From Clostridia bacterium (lineage in GTDB: Bacteria; Bacillota; Clostridia; Christensenellales; DTU072): a DNA stretch of 7,216 nt. This document shows positions 1-6,014 of this stretch, piece after piece; within the stretch, counting starts at the first letter, position 1, and each line of letters starts with the position of its first letter. The translations under genes and the position numbers were made by a program. The DNA is taken from assembly GCA_028703745.1 (NCBI GenBank), contig JAQVME010000064.1:1-7216 (forward strand). The letters run 5' to 3'. The notes beneath the pieces were generated by a model. It was not told the DNA's origin. It did no database searches and saw only the letters and a program-made list of their open reading frames with translations.

Positions 1-560
1 ATTATACGCTGGGCTTTGACACCGCCGTAAACACTGTGCTATGGGCAGTAAACAACCTCAGAGATACTATGACTTCGCACGACAGAGTGTGCATAATCGA
101 AGTAATGGGAAGAAAATGCGGCGATATAGCCGTGTACGCCGGACTTGCCGGCGGCGCGGAAATACTGCTTATTCCCGAGGTACCCGTCGACATCGAAAAA
201 GTAAGCAAAAAAATCATACAAAACACCATAAAAGGCAAAAAATCAGACATAATAATGCTGGCAGAAGGCGTTTGTGACGCTGAGGAGCTACGCATAGAGC
301 TGAAAAAAAGGACGGGTACATCGCTGCGCACAGTCAAGCTCGGACACATTCAGAGAGGCGGCGCGCCCAGTATGGCAGACCGCATCTTAGGCGCAAAATT
401 CGCCGCCAAGGCAGTAGATTTGCTCAAGCAGGATATAGGCGGTAGGGCAGTAGGCATAAAGAATAACAAGATATTCGATATGGACATATCCGAAGCTTTG
501 GATTTGCCGAGGACATTTGACAAGGAGCTGTACGACCTTGCCAACAGCCTGAGCCAATAA
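1..560 (+). CDS. pfkA: ATP-type 6-phosphofructokinase, C-terminal part (5' end outside window)
   Basis: This is the last 185 codons of a group-I PfkA, which phosphorylates fructose 6-phosphate to fructose 1,6-bisphosphate in cytosolic glycolysis. The frame is open from position 3 with no start, so about 134 N-terminal residues (ATP site, GGDGS and PGTIDND motifs) lie upstream. Visible motifs are RDTMTSH, the MGR substrate motif (105-113), AGLAGGAE, AEGVCD and GHIQRGG (342-362). Using E. coli numbering from memory (offset 134), the F6P-contact residues Arg162, Met169, Glu222, Arg243, His249 and Arg252 are all present. The effector-site residues Arg154, Glu187 and Lys211/Lys213 are also kept, while His215 is Ser, so ADP/PEP allostery is plausible. 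The implied full length of about 319 residues is normal for the family. A GTG at 36 lies inside the conserved fold and is not the start. The missing N-terminus means ATP use is inferred from family resemblance only. A second, PPi-type PFK follows after 49 bases. Confidence 0.96.
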   Translation, partial: YTLGFDTAVNTVLWAVNNLRDTMTSHDRVCIIEVMGRKCGDIAVYAGLAGGAEILLIPEVPVDIEKVSKKIIQNTIKGKKSDIIMLAEGVCDAEELRIELKKRTGTSLRTVKLGHIQRGGAPSMADRILGAKFAAKAVDLLKQDIGGRAVGIKNNKIFDMDISEALDLPRTFDKELYDLANSLSQ

Positions 561-609
561 AACACACCAATAATGACAACGAACAAAAATATTTGGAGGA
601 AGATATAGA

Positions 610-1860
610 ATGAAGAATTTAGTCGGAGCATGTATTTTCGGACAGTCCGGAGGACCCACCTCCGTTATTAATTCCAGCGCGGCAGGCGTATTTACCGAGG
701 CGTTGAAGCACAAGAATATCACCGCGGTTTATGGCGCGGCTCACGGCATAAAGGGTATTCTTGACGAGAACTTTTATGATATATCGAAGGAGGATCCTCA
801 GGAACTTCTGCTTATGAAGAACACGCCGTCTTCGGCGCTCGGCTCTGTCAGATACAAGCTTAAACCGGTGGAAGCAGACGAAACAGATTATATAAGACTG
901 CTTGAAGTCTTCAAAAAATACAATATCAAATATTTCTTTTACAACGGTGGAAACGACAGTATGGATACCTGTAACAAGGTTTCCAAGTACCTATTGGCAA
1001 AAGGTTATGAATGCAACATCATCGGTGTGCCCAAGACCATAGACAACGACCTTTTCGGCACAGACCATTGTCCGGGTTATGGCAGCGCGGCAAAATACGT
1101 TGCCACCACGCTTATGGAGCTTTGCCTTGACGCCAAGGTCTATGACAAGGGACAAATCACTATAGTAGAAATAATGGGAAGAAATGCCGGCTGGCTTACC
1201 GCTGCAAGCAGTCTTGCCGCTTACAAGGGATTGGGCCCGGATTTGATATATCTCCCAGAACTGCCTTTTGACGTGGACAAGTTTGTCAGCGACGTAAAGA
1301 CCGTGATTGACAACAACCAAGGCAAATGTATAGTGTGTCTTTCCGAAGGCATAAAGACCAAAGAGGGACTATACGTAGCCGAGGCAATAGCGCAAGCCTC
1401 CGCTCAGAAGGATTCATTCGGACACACACAGCTAGGCGGTGTGGCGGCTAGTCTTGCGGAGCTGCTGAAACAAAAATTCGGCACGAAAGTTCGGGCTATA
1501 GAATTCAGCCTTATGCAAAGATGCGCCGCGCACCTTGCGTCAAAGACCGACGTTGAAGAAGCGTTTATGGCAGGTGTGACTGCAGTAAGATGCGCCGTCG
1601 AGGGTTATACCGACAAGATGGTTATATTCGAAAGGCAAAGCGGCAAAGATTATAGCATTGAATACAAGCTTATGCCCATAGAGCTTGCCGCAAACACCGA
1701 AAAAGCTGTGCCTCTAAGCTGGATAACCAACAACGGGACGGCGCTTTCACAAGAGTTCATTGATTATGCGCTGCCTCTTATACAAGGCGATACCAAAGCG
1801 CCCTCAGAAGAAGGATTGCCCAGAATGGCAAAATTAAAGAAGGTACCGGTAAACAAATAG
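610..1860 (+). CDS. Pyrophosphate-type 6-phosphofructokinase (PPi-PFK)
   Basis: This 416-residue cytosolic enzyme belongs to the PFK superfamily and probably carries out the reversible PPi + fructose 6-phosphate reaction (EC 2.7.1.90). The N-terminal phosphate loop is FGQSGGPTSVINSS (residues 10-23). GGNDS (113-117) places Asp116 where ATP enzymes have Gly104, and PKTIDND (141-147) places Lys142 where ATP enzymes have Gly124. These two substitutions are the established markers of PPi use. Asp145 is the equivalent of the catalytic Asp127. The substrate motif is IMGRNAGW (188-195). GHTQLGG (271-277) has Leu in place of the Arg of GHIQRGG, which I believe is usual in this clade. The length is typical of the roughly 400-residue clostridial form. 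The ATG at 610 is preceded by TTGGAGGA at 593-600, a strong ribosome binding site with good spacing. The gene lies 49 bases after pfkA, probably cotranscribed, and its stop overlaps the next start. The phosphoryl donor is predicted from motifs, not proven. Confidence 0.93.
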   Translation: MKNLVGACIFGQSGGPTSVINSSAAGVFTEALKHKNITAVYGAAHGIKGILDENFYDISKEDPQELLLMKNTPSSALGSVRYKLKPVEADETDYIRLLEVFKKYNIKYFFYNGGNDSMDTCNKVSKYLLAKGYECNIIGVPKTIDNDLFGTDHCPGYGSAAKYVATTLMELCLDAKVYDKGQITIVEIMGRNAGWLTAASSLAAYKGLGPDLIYLPELPFDVDKFVSDVKTVIDNNQGKCIVCLSEGIKTKEGLYVAEAIAQASAQKDSFGHTQLGGVAASLAELLKQKFGTKVRAIEFSLMQRCAAHLASKTDVEEAFMAGVTAVRCAVEGYTDKMVIFERQSGKDYSIEYKLMPIELAANTEKAVPLSWITNNGTALSQEFIDYALPLIQGDTKAPSEEGLPRMAKLKKVPVNK

Positions 1861-2774
1861 TGCGTAAAAACAAAAAGCCTACAACCAAAAATGGTTCCGA
1901 TGTCTGCGTGAAGGATGCCTCGCAGCAATCCTCCACGGGGATGGTTTTGCAGGAGCCTGCGGAGCTTGAAAGGCGCAAAAAAAAGAGAATAATAAAGCTT
2001 GTCGCTATCGTGCTTGCCGCGGCTGTGCTGCTGACAGCTATTGGCGGAGTTGTTGCCGGGCTTTTGACTTTCAACCGCGAGGGTACTCTTTTTTATAATA
2101 TGTTTAAGCGCGGAAAGTTGTCAGCGCCGCAAAACCTGCGGCTGGAGGACTTTGACCAAGAAAAGGATTTTGCGCTACTCATAAAGTGGGACTATGTAGC
2201 CAAAGCAACGGGCTATACTCTCGAGGTTGAATACGAGCTTTATCCCGATGCGCCGGTCAGCTACGAGGTTGCCTTGAATGGCAGGTACGTAGAGCGCAAA
2301 CGGGGTGAGATGCGTTACCGCGTAAAATCGAAGAACCTCACAGACACCTCTGAGTTTACACAGTGGCAGACCTTTGATATAAGCTCGCTGGCGTTAGATT
2401 TGCCGGAGATAAGCCTTCATAAAGACGAAGAGTACGTTTATTTCAGCTGGAGCAACGTCACATACAAGTATTTCAACGATTTCGGCAATGTATCATACCA
2501 GTTCGCCGACGGCGGCTATTTCCTCGGAGAGTCGCCGGAGACGTGGGAGAATCCGCCGCAATATTCATCGGGCGGAGTCGAATACAAGATAGAACTTGCC
2601 GATTTAAGAACAAGATGCGACGTTTTTACCATAAAGGTCAGACCGTTGAATTATACAATTTTTTGGAGCACCGAAAAGTTTACTTATGTCGTGCTTAACG
2701 AACCCGTAGAGCTCTACGATACATACGAATTGGGCGAGATATGGGCGGAAATGCAATTAGATTTAACAGAATAA
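1860..2774 (+). CDS. Membrane-anchored extracytoplasmic protein with two FN3-like segments, function unknown
   Basis: I do not recognise a named family for this 304-residue protein. It has a hydrophilic N-terminal tail of about 45 residues ending in a basic RRKKKRIIK stretch, then one hydrophobic helix (about 47-70) rich in Ala, Val and Leu. No cleavage motif is obvious, so it is probably an N-in, C-out anchored protein. The outer part of about 230 residues is rich in Tyr, Trp and Glu and looks all-beta. LSAPQNLRLE followed by IKWDYVAKATGYTLEVEYE (about 87-126) matches the Pro/Trp/Tyr pattern of a fibronectin-III strand B-C region. A second segment from about 181 (LPEISL, then VYFSWSNV) resembles another beta-sandwich. 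The GTG start at 1860 shares its G with the preceding TAG stop, and the only upstream purine run (GAAGG at 1839-1843) is distant, so translation is probably coupled to the PFK gene. An internal ATG at 1941 is a less likely start. A 16-base gap precedes typA. A role in surface binding or envelope interaction is speculation. Confidence 0.8.
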   Translation: MRKNKKPTTKNGSDVCVKDASQQSSTGMVLQEPAELERRKKKRIIKLVAIVLAAAVLLTAIGGVVAGLLTFNREGTLFYNMFKRGKLSAPQNLRLEDFDQEKDFALLIKWDYVAKATGYTLEVEYELYPDAPVSYEVALNGRYVERKRGEMRYRVKSKNLTDTSEFTQWQTFDISSLALDLPEISLHKDEEYVYFSWSNVTYKYFNDFGNVSYQFADGGYFLGESPETWENPPQYSSGGVEYKIELADLRTRCDVFTIKVRPLNYTIFWSTEKFTYVVLNEPVELYDTYELGEIWAEMQLDLTE

Positions 2775-2790
2775 AAGGAAGAAAAAACAA

Positions 2791-4608
2791 ATGACGAGAA
2801 GCGACTTACGAAACATCGCGATTATCGCGCATGTTGATCATGGCAAGACAACACTAGTAGATGCGCTGCTTAGGCAGGGCGGAGCGTTCCGGGAAAACCA
2901 ATATGTTCCCGATTGCGTTATGGATAACAACGACCTTGAAAGAGAGCGAGGTATAACCATACTTGCAAAAAATACCGCCGCGCAATACAAGGGCGTAAAA
3001 ATAAATATTGTCGACACGCCGGGACACGCCGATTTCAGCGGCGAGGTCGAAAGGGTGCTAAAAATGATAAACGGCGTCGTGCTGCTTGTCGACGCTTTTG
3101 AAGGACCTATGCCGCAAACTCGTTTTGTGTTGCAAAAGGCTCTCGATATGAATCACAAAATAATAATATGCATAAACAAAATAGATAAATCCGGCGCGCG
3201 TCCTCATGACGTGCTGGACGAGATATACAATTTGTTGCTGGATTTGAACGCCAACGGCGAGCAGATTGACAGCCCTATTGTGTATTGCAACGGCAGGGCG
3301 GGCACGGCATCCCTTGATATGAATACACCCGGAGACAGCTTGGCTCCGCTGTTTGATACCATAATAAGCCACATAGACCCTCCGGCGGGAGAGGACGCGG
3401 CAGATTTGCAAGTGCTGGTTTCTGCCATAGATTATTCAGAATATGTCGGAAGGCTGGCTATAGGCAGAATTGAAAGGGGCGAACTGATACAGAATCAAGA
3501 TGTTGTCATCTGCAACGCCCATAACAAAAATACTTATAAGGCAAAAATAACCAACATATACCAGTTCGACGGTTTGAAAAGAGTGGCTGTAACTTCTGCG
3601 AAGGCAGGCGATATCGTGTGTTTCAGCGGCATTGAGAACGTCACAATCGGCGAAACGGTGTGCACACCAAATCACATAGAACCGGTGAACTTCGTAAAGA
3701 TAAGCGAACCCACATTGCAGATGATTTTTTCCGTAAATAACAGCCCATTTGCCGGTAGAGAAGGAAAATTTGTCACCTCAAGGCACCTTAGAGCTAGGCT
3801 GTACCGAGAGCTTTTGAAGGACGTATCTTTGAAGGTTACGGACGGAGCGACCACCGACGAATTTATTGTTTCCGGCAGAGGCGAGATACATTTATCCATA
3901 CTCATCGAGAATATGCGCAGGGAAGGCTATGAATTTCAAGTAAACACGCCGAAAGTCATAAACAAGGTAATCGACGGCGTGCTGTGCGAACCCATGGAAA
4001 AGCTGATTATTGACGTGCCGGACAACAATGTGGGCACGATAATGGAGCAGATGGGACGCAGACAGGGCGAGCTTGTCACTATGAATCCGATGAACAGCCG
4101 CATAAAAATGGAATTTGTCATTCCCGCCAGAGGTCTGTTGGGTTACCGTTGCGATTTTATGACGGAAACCAAAGGCGAAGGCATAATGAACAGCATCTTT
4201 TACGGTTATGAGCCAATGAAGGGAAATATGCCTACGCGTCCTTATGGCGCGCTGGTTGCCTTTGAAACGGGTGAAACCACTACCTACGGACTTTTCAATG
4301 CCCAAGAAAGAGGCGTACTATTCCTCGACCCGGGCGTCAAGGTATATGCCGGACAAGTCGTAGGATATGCCCCGAAACTTGGGGATATTTCCGTCAACGT
4401 ATGCAAAAAGAAGCACGTTACGAATATGCGCGCATCTGGTAGCGACGATGCGTTGCGCCTTGAGAACCCCAGAAAATTCAGTCTTGAAGAGTGTATAGAG
4501 TTCATAGAACAGGACGAGCAGCTGGAAGTTACTCCACAAAGCCTCAGAATAAGAAAGATAATCCTCGACCATGGAGAAAGACTGCGCAAGCAATCAAAAG
4601 CAAAATAA
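2791..4608 (+). CDS. typA: Ribosome-associated translational GTPase TypA/BipA
   Basis: This 605-residue protein is a full-length TypA/BipA, an EF-G-like GTPase that binds the ribosome and supports 50S assembly and growth under stress or cold. GTPase motifs are G1 AHVDHGKTT (13-21), G2 with the switch RERGITI (51-57), G3 DTPGHADF (75-82) and G4 NKID (129-132). The usual G5 position reads VYCNGRAGTASLD (about 164-176), where many homologues have a YAS-type sequence. A beta-barrel domain follows (about 205-300), then EF-G III-like and V-like domains. The TypA-specific C-terminal domain begins near FVIPARGLLGYR (442-453) and includes the KGEGIMN segment. The ATG at 2791 is preceded by AAAAGGAAG at about 2772-2780, with good spacing. 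It sits 16 bases after the FN3-like gene and appears to be the last gene of the pfk unit. A 9-bp inverted repeat overlaps its stop. The identification is secure. Confidence 0.98.
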   Translation: MTRSDLRNIAIIAHVDHGKTTLVDALLRQGGAFRENQYVPDCVMDNNDLERERGITILAKNTAAQYKGVKINIVDTPGHADFSGEVERVLKMINGVVLLVDAFEGPMPQTRFVLQKALDMNHKIIICINKIDKSGARPHDVLDEIYNLLLDLNANGEQIDSPIVYCNGRAGTASLDMNTPGDSLAPLFDTIISHIDPPAGEDAADLQVLVSAIDYSEYVGRLAIGRIERGELIQNQDVVICNAHNKNTYKAKITNIYQFDGLKRVAVTSAKAGDIVCFSGIENVTIGETVCTPNHIEPVNFVKISEPTLQMIFSVNNSPFAGREGKFVTSRHLRARLYRELLKDVSLKVTDGATTDEFIVSGRGEIHLSILIENMRREGYEFQVNTPKVINKVIDGVLCEPMEKLIIDVPDNNVGTIMEQMGRRQGELVTMNPMNSRIKMEFVIPARGLLGYRCDFMTETKGEGIMNSIFYGYEPMKGNMPTRPYGALVAFETGETTTYGLFNAQERGVLFLDPGVKVYAGQVVGYAPKLGDISVNVCKKKHVTNMRASGSDDALRLENPRKFSLEECIEFIEQDEQLEVTPQSLRIRKIILDHGERLRKQSKAK

Positions 4609-4618
4609 GTTTGCTTTT
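4596..4618 (+). terminator. Small AT-rich hairpin across the typA stop codon
   Basis: AAAAGCAAA (4596-4604) is the exact reverse complement of TTTGCTTTT (4610-4618), leaving a 5-base loop that contains part of the TAA stop. It has only two G-C pairs, and its T-run is inside the stem rather than after it. It may stabilise the mRNA 3' end or give partial termination together with the larger repeat just downstream. As a stand-alone intrinsic terminator it is weak. Confidence 0.3.
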
Positions 4619-4624
4619 ATAATA

Positions 4625-4683
4625 CGATTATTGGAATGAAAATCTGTACTCCAAGGCATTTTTTCATTCTTTTATTATAATCG
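4625..4683 (+). terminator. Nested inverted repeat between typA and the CHR pair, possible terminator or attenuator
   Basis: The outer arms CGATTAT (4625-4631) and ATAATCG (4677-4683) pair over 7 bp. The inner arms GAATGAAAA (4634-4642) and TTTTCATTC (4661-4669) pair over 9 bp, with an 18-base loop and a TTTT run at 4670-4673. TTGGA (4631-4635) can instead pair with TCCAA (4650-4654), and this excludes the main stem. The stem has few G-C pairs, so termination strength is uncertain. Its position after typA suits a transcript end, while the alternative pairing would also suit a leader for the downstream genes. It matches no riboswitch class that I recognise. Confidence 0.35.
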
Positions 4684-4725
4684 AAAAATCGATATTCTTG
4701 ATACTTTTATAAGCAAAGGAGAGAG

Positions 4726-5388
4726 ATGAAAAGGTCTCCAAAACTTTATCTAAAACTGTTTCTCTCAACGCTCCAATTGAGCGCTTTTACTTTCGGCGGC
4801 GGTTATGTAATAGTATCCTTTTTGCAGAAGAAATTCGTAGACCAATTCAAATGGATAAACAAGGAGGAGATGCTTGATATCGTCGCCATTTCGCAATCCT
4901 CTCCGGGCGCTATAGCAATAAATGCTTCAATCCTAATCGGATACCGTATAGGCGGCGTTTTGGGCGCCTTATGCACTCTTTTGGGAACCATATTGCCGCC
5001 ATTAGTCATAATCAGCATTATTTCATTTTTCTATACTGCGTTCAAAAACAGCGCCATTGTTGCCGCGGCGCTCAAGGCTATGCAGGCAGGCATTGCCGCA
5101 GTAGTCGTTGACGTTATTTATAAGATGTCAAGAGGGTATTTCAAAGACAAAGATTATTTGTCGCTGGCGCTTATGGCGGCAGCTTTTGCATTGTCTGTTT
5201 TTCTCAATATTAATGTAATTTTCATTATTCTGGGCGGTATAGCTTTCGGCGTATTTCTGCATTTTTTAGACAAGCGGAAATTGAAGAAAAATACGTCAAA
5301 AGAATTAACAGACCAAGGCGATGTAAGTGTGAATGCAAAGGAAGTTAGCGAAGAAAATAGAGGGGAGGGCGAAGATGATTTATCTTGA
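4726..5388 (+). CDS. Short-chain CHR-family (ChrA-like) transporter, first of a tandem pair
   Basis: This is a 220-residue, single-domain membrane protein of the CHR (chromate ion transporter) family. Family hallmarks are FTFGGGYVIVSFLQ (21-34), an amphipathic stretch with WINKEEMLDIVAISQSSPGA (43-62), AIAINASILIGYRIGG (62-77) and a hydrophobic LLGTILPPLVII (85-96). Four or five further hydrophobic stretches extend to about residue 180. The tail (about 183-220) is highly charged and probably cytoplasmic. Long ChrA proteins carry two such domains in one chain of about 400 residues. Short forms are usually encoded as adjacent pairs, such as ywrA/ywrB of Bacillus subtilis, where both are needed for chromate efflux. 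The ATG at 4726 follows AAAGGAGAG at 4715-4723. The next CHR gene overlaps its last 14 bases. Chromate is the named family substrate, but in a probable anaerobe the real anion is unknown. No chrB-like regulator is seen in the window. Confidence 0.9.
   Translation: MKRSPKLYLKLFLSTLQLSAFTFGGGYVIVSFLQKKFVDQFKWINKEEMLDIVAISQSSPGAIAINASILIGYRIGGVLGALCTLLGTILPPLVIISIISFFYTAFKNSAIVAAALKAMQAGIAAVVVDVIYKMSRGYFKDKDYLSLALMAAAFALSVFLNINVIFIILGGIAFGVFLHFLDKRKLKKNTSKELTDQGDVSVNAKEVSEENRGEGEDDLS
5361..5368 (+). promoter_or_regulatory. Ribosome binding site that fixes the second CHR gene start
   Basis: AGGGGAGG lies inside the 3' coding end of the first CHR gene, six bases before the ATG at 5375. It supports that start over an in-frame ATG at 5333, which has no purine-rich site before it and would add 14 mostly basic residues not expected in this family. 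Confidence 0.75.
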
Positions 5389-5932
5389 GCTTTTCTGGAA
5401 TTTTCTTCAAATCGGGCTATTTACTATAGGCGGCGGTTATGCGGCGCTGCCGCTGATAAAAAACCGTATTGTTGACATCAACGGATATCTTACAATCGGC
5501 GAATTTATGGACATACTAGCTATAGCCGAATCCACGCCCGGACCGCTCGCAATCAACGCCGCTACCTTCGTAGGGGTAAAGACTTCGGGCATACTTGGAG
5601 GAGTCGTATCTACGCTGGGTCTCATTGCTCCGTCGCTGATTATAGTGCTGATACTTGGGTATATATACTCAAAGTACCGCGGCATGGGCGCTCTAAAAAA
5701 GATTTTGCGCGTTATCCGCCCCGTTGCCATTGCTCTTATTGCGGCGGCGGCGGTAACAATCGTTAAGCTGGCGTTTTTTGGAGCGGCAGCCGTATCCGTC
5801 GGAAACCTAAATTATGTAACAATGGGACTATTCGTCGTATGCTTGTTCGTGCTTAGAAAATTCAAGCTCAATCCCATATGGGTTATGCTGGGTAGCGGAG
5901 TTGCGGGTATTGTTATACATTTTCTGATATAA
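5375..5932 (+). CDS. Short-chain CHR-family (ChrA-like) transporter, second of a tandem pair
   Basis: This 185-residue membrane protein is the partner of the preceding CHR gene. It has the same domain layout but a clearly diverged sequence: LFTIGGGYAALPLIKNRIV (15-33), LTIGEFMDILAIAESTPGPL (39-58), AINAATFVGVKTSGILGG (59-76), then GLIAPSLIIVLILGYIY (82-98). Three more hydrophobic segments lie at about 114-138, 147-160 and 168-184. The signature is ESTPGPLAIN where the first protein has QSSPGAIAIN. Both keep the Gly-Gly-Gly-Tyr and Pro-Gly motifs that characterise the family. In characterised pairs the two half-length proteins are thought to act together, possibly in opposite membrane orientations. 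The 14-base overlap with the upstream gene suggests coupled translation and matched amounts. I chose the ATG at 5375 over the longer frame from 5333 because of the strong site at 5361-5368. The substrate is inferred only from the family name. Confidence 0.9.
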   Translation: MIYLELFWNFLQIGLFTIGGGYAALPLIKNRIVDINGYLTIGEFMDILAIAESTPGPLAINAATFVGVKTSGILGGVVSTLGLIAPSLIIVLILGYIYSKYRGMGALKKILRVIRPVAIALIAAAAVTIVKLAFFGAAAVSVGNLNYVTMGLFVVCLFVLRKFKLNPIWVMLGSGVAGIVIHFLI

Positions 5933-5959
5933 AAGCAGAGAAAAAGATTGGTGAATTAA

Positions 5960-5988
5960 TTGCATTTTTAGTGAAAATATTGTAATAT
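5960..5988 (+). promoter_or_regulatory. Candidate sigma-A type promoter for the DUF624-like gene
   Basis: TTGCAT (5960-5965) and TAATAT (5983-5988) are separated by 17 bases, in an AT-rich stretch within the 82-base gap after the CHR pair. Each box is an imperfect match to TTGACA or TATAAT. Transcription would begin near 5995, giving a leader of about 20 bases before the ATG at 6015. In such AT-rich sequence a chance match is possible, and read-through from the CHR genes is an alternative. Confidence 0.35.
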
Positions 5989-6014
5989 AAATTAAATTGT
6001 AAAAGAGGTATTAA

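Noticed and set aside
36..560. PFK gene starting at the GTG at 36
   Set aside because: The conserved PFK sequence (YTLGFDTAVNT) continues upstream in frame to the window edge, so this is a partial gene rather than a 174-residue protein.
561..609. Possible terminator or promoter between the two PFK genes
   Set aside because: The 49 bases contain no inverted repeat with a T-run and no paired promoter boxes; only the ribosome binding site at 593-600 is convincing.
991..1320. Antisense 109-codon frame within the PPi-PFK gene
   Set aside because: It is a shadow of the conserved coding strand, with low-complexity composition and no supporting signals.
3058..4593. Several antisense open frames of 60-137 codons within typA
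   Set aside because: They lie opposite a fully conserved gene, overlap one another, have no ribosome binding sites and show no recognisable domains.
4618..4681. Perfect TATAAT hexamers at 4618-4623 and 4676-4681 as promoters of the CHR genes
   Set aside because: Neither has a TTGACA-like box at 16-18 bases upstream, and such hexamers are expected by chance in this AT-rich stretch. The second also lies within the inverted repeat.
5333..5374. Longer N-terminus for the second CHR protein from the ATG at 5333
   Set aside because: There is no ribosome binding site before it, the added residues are charged and unlike the family, and the ATG at 5375 has AGGGGAGG six bases upstream.
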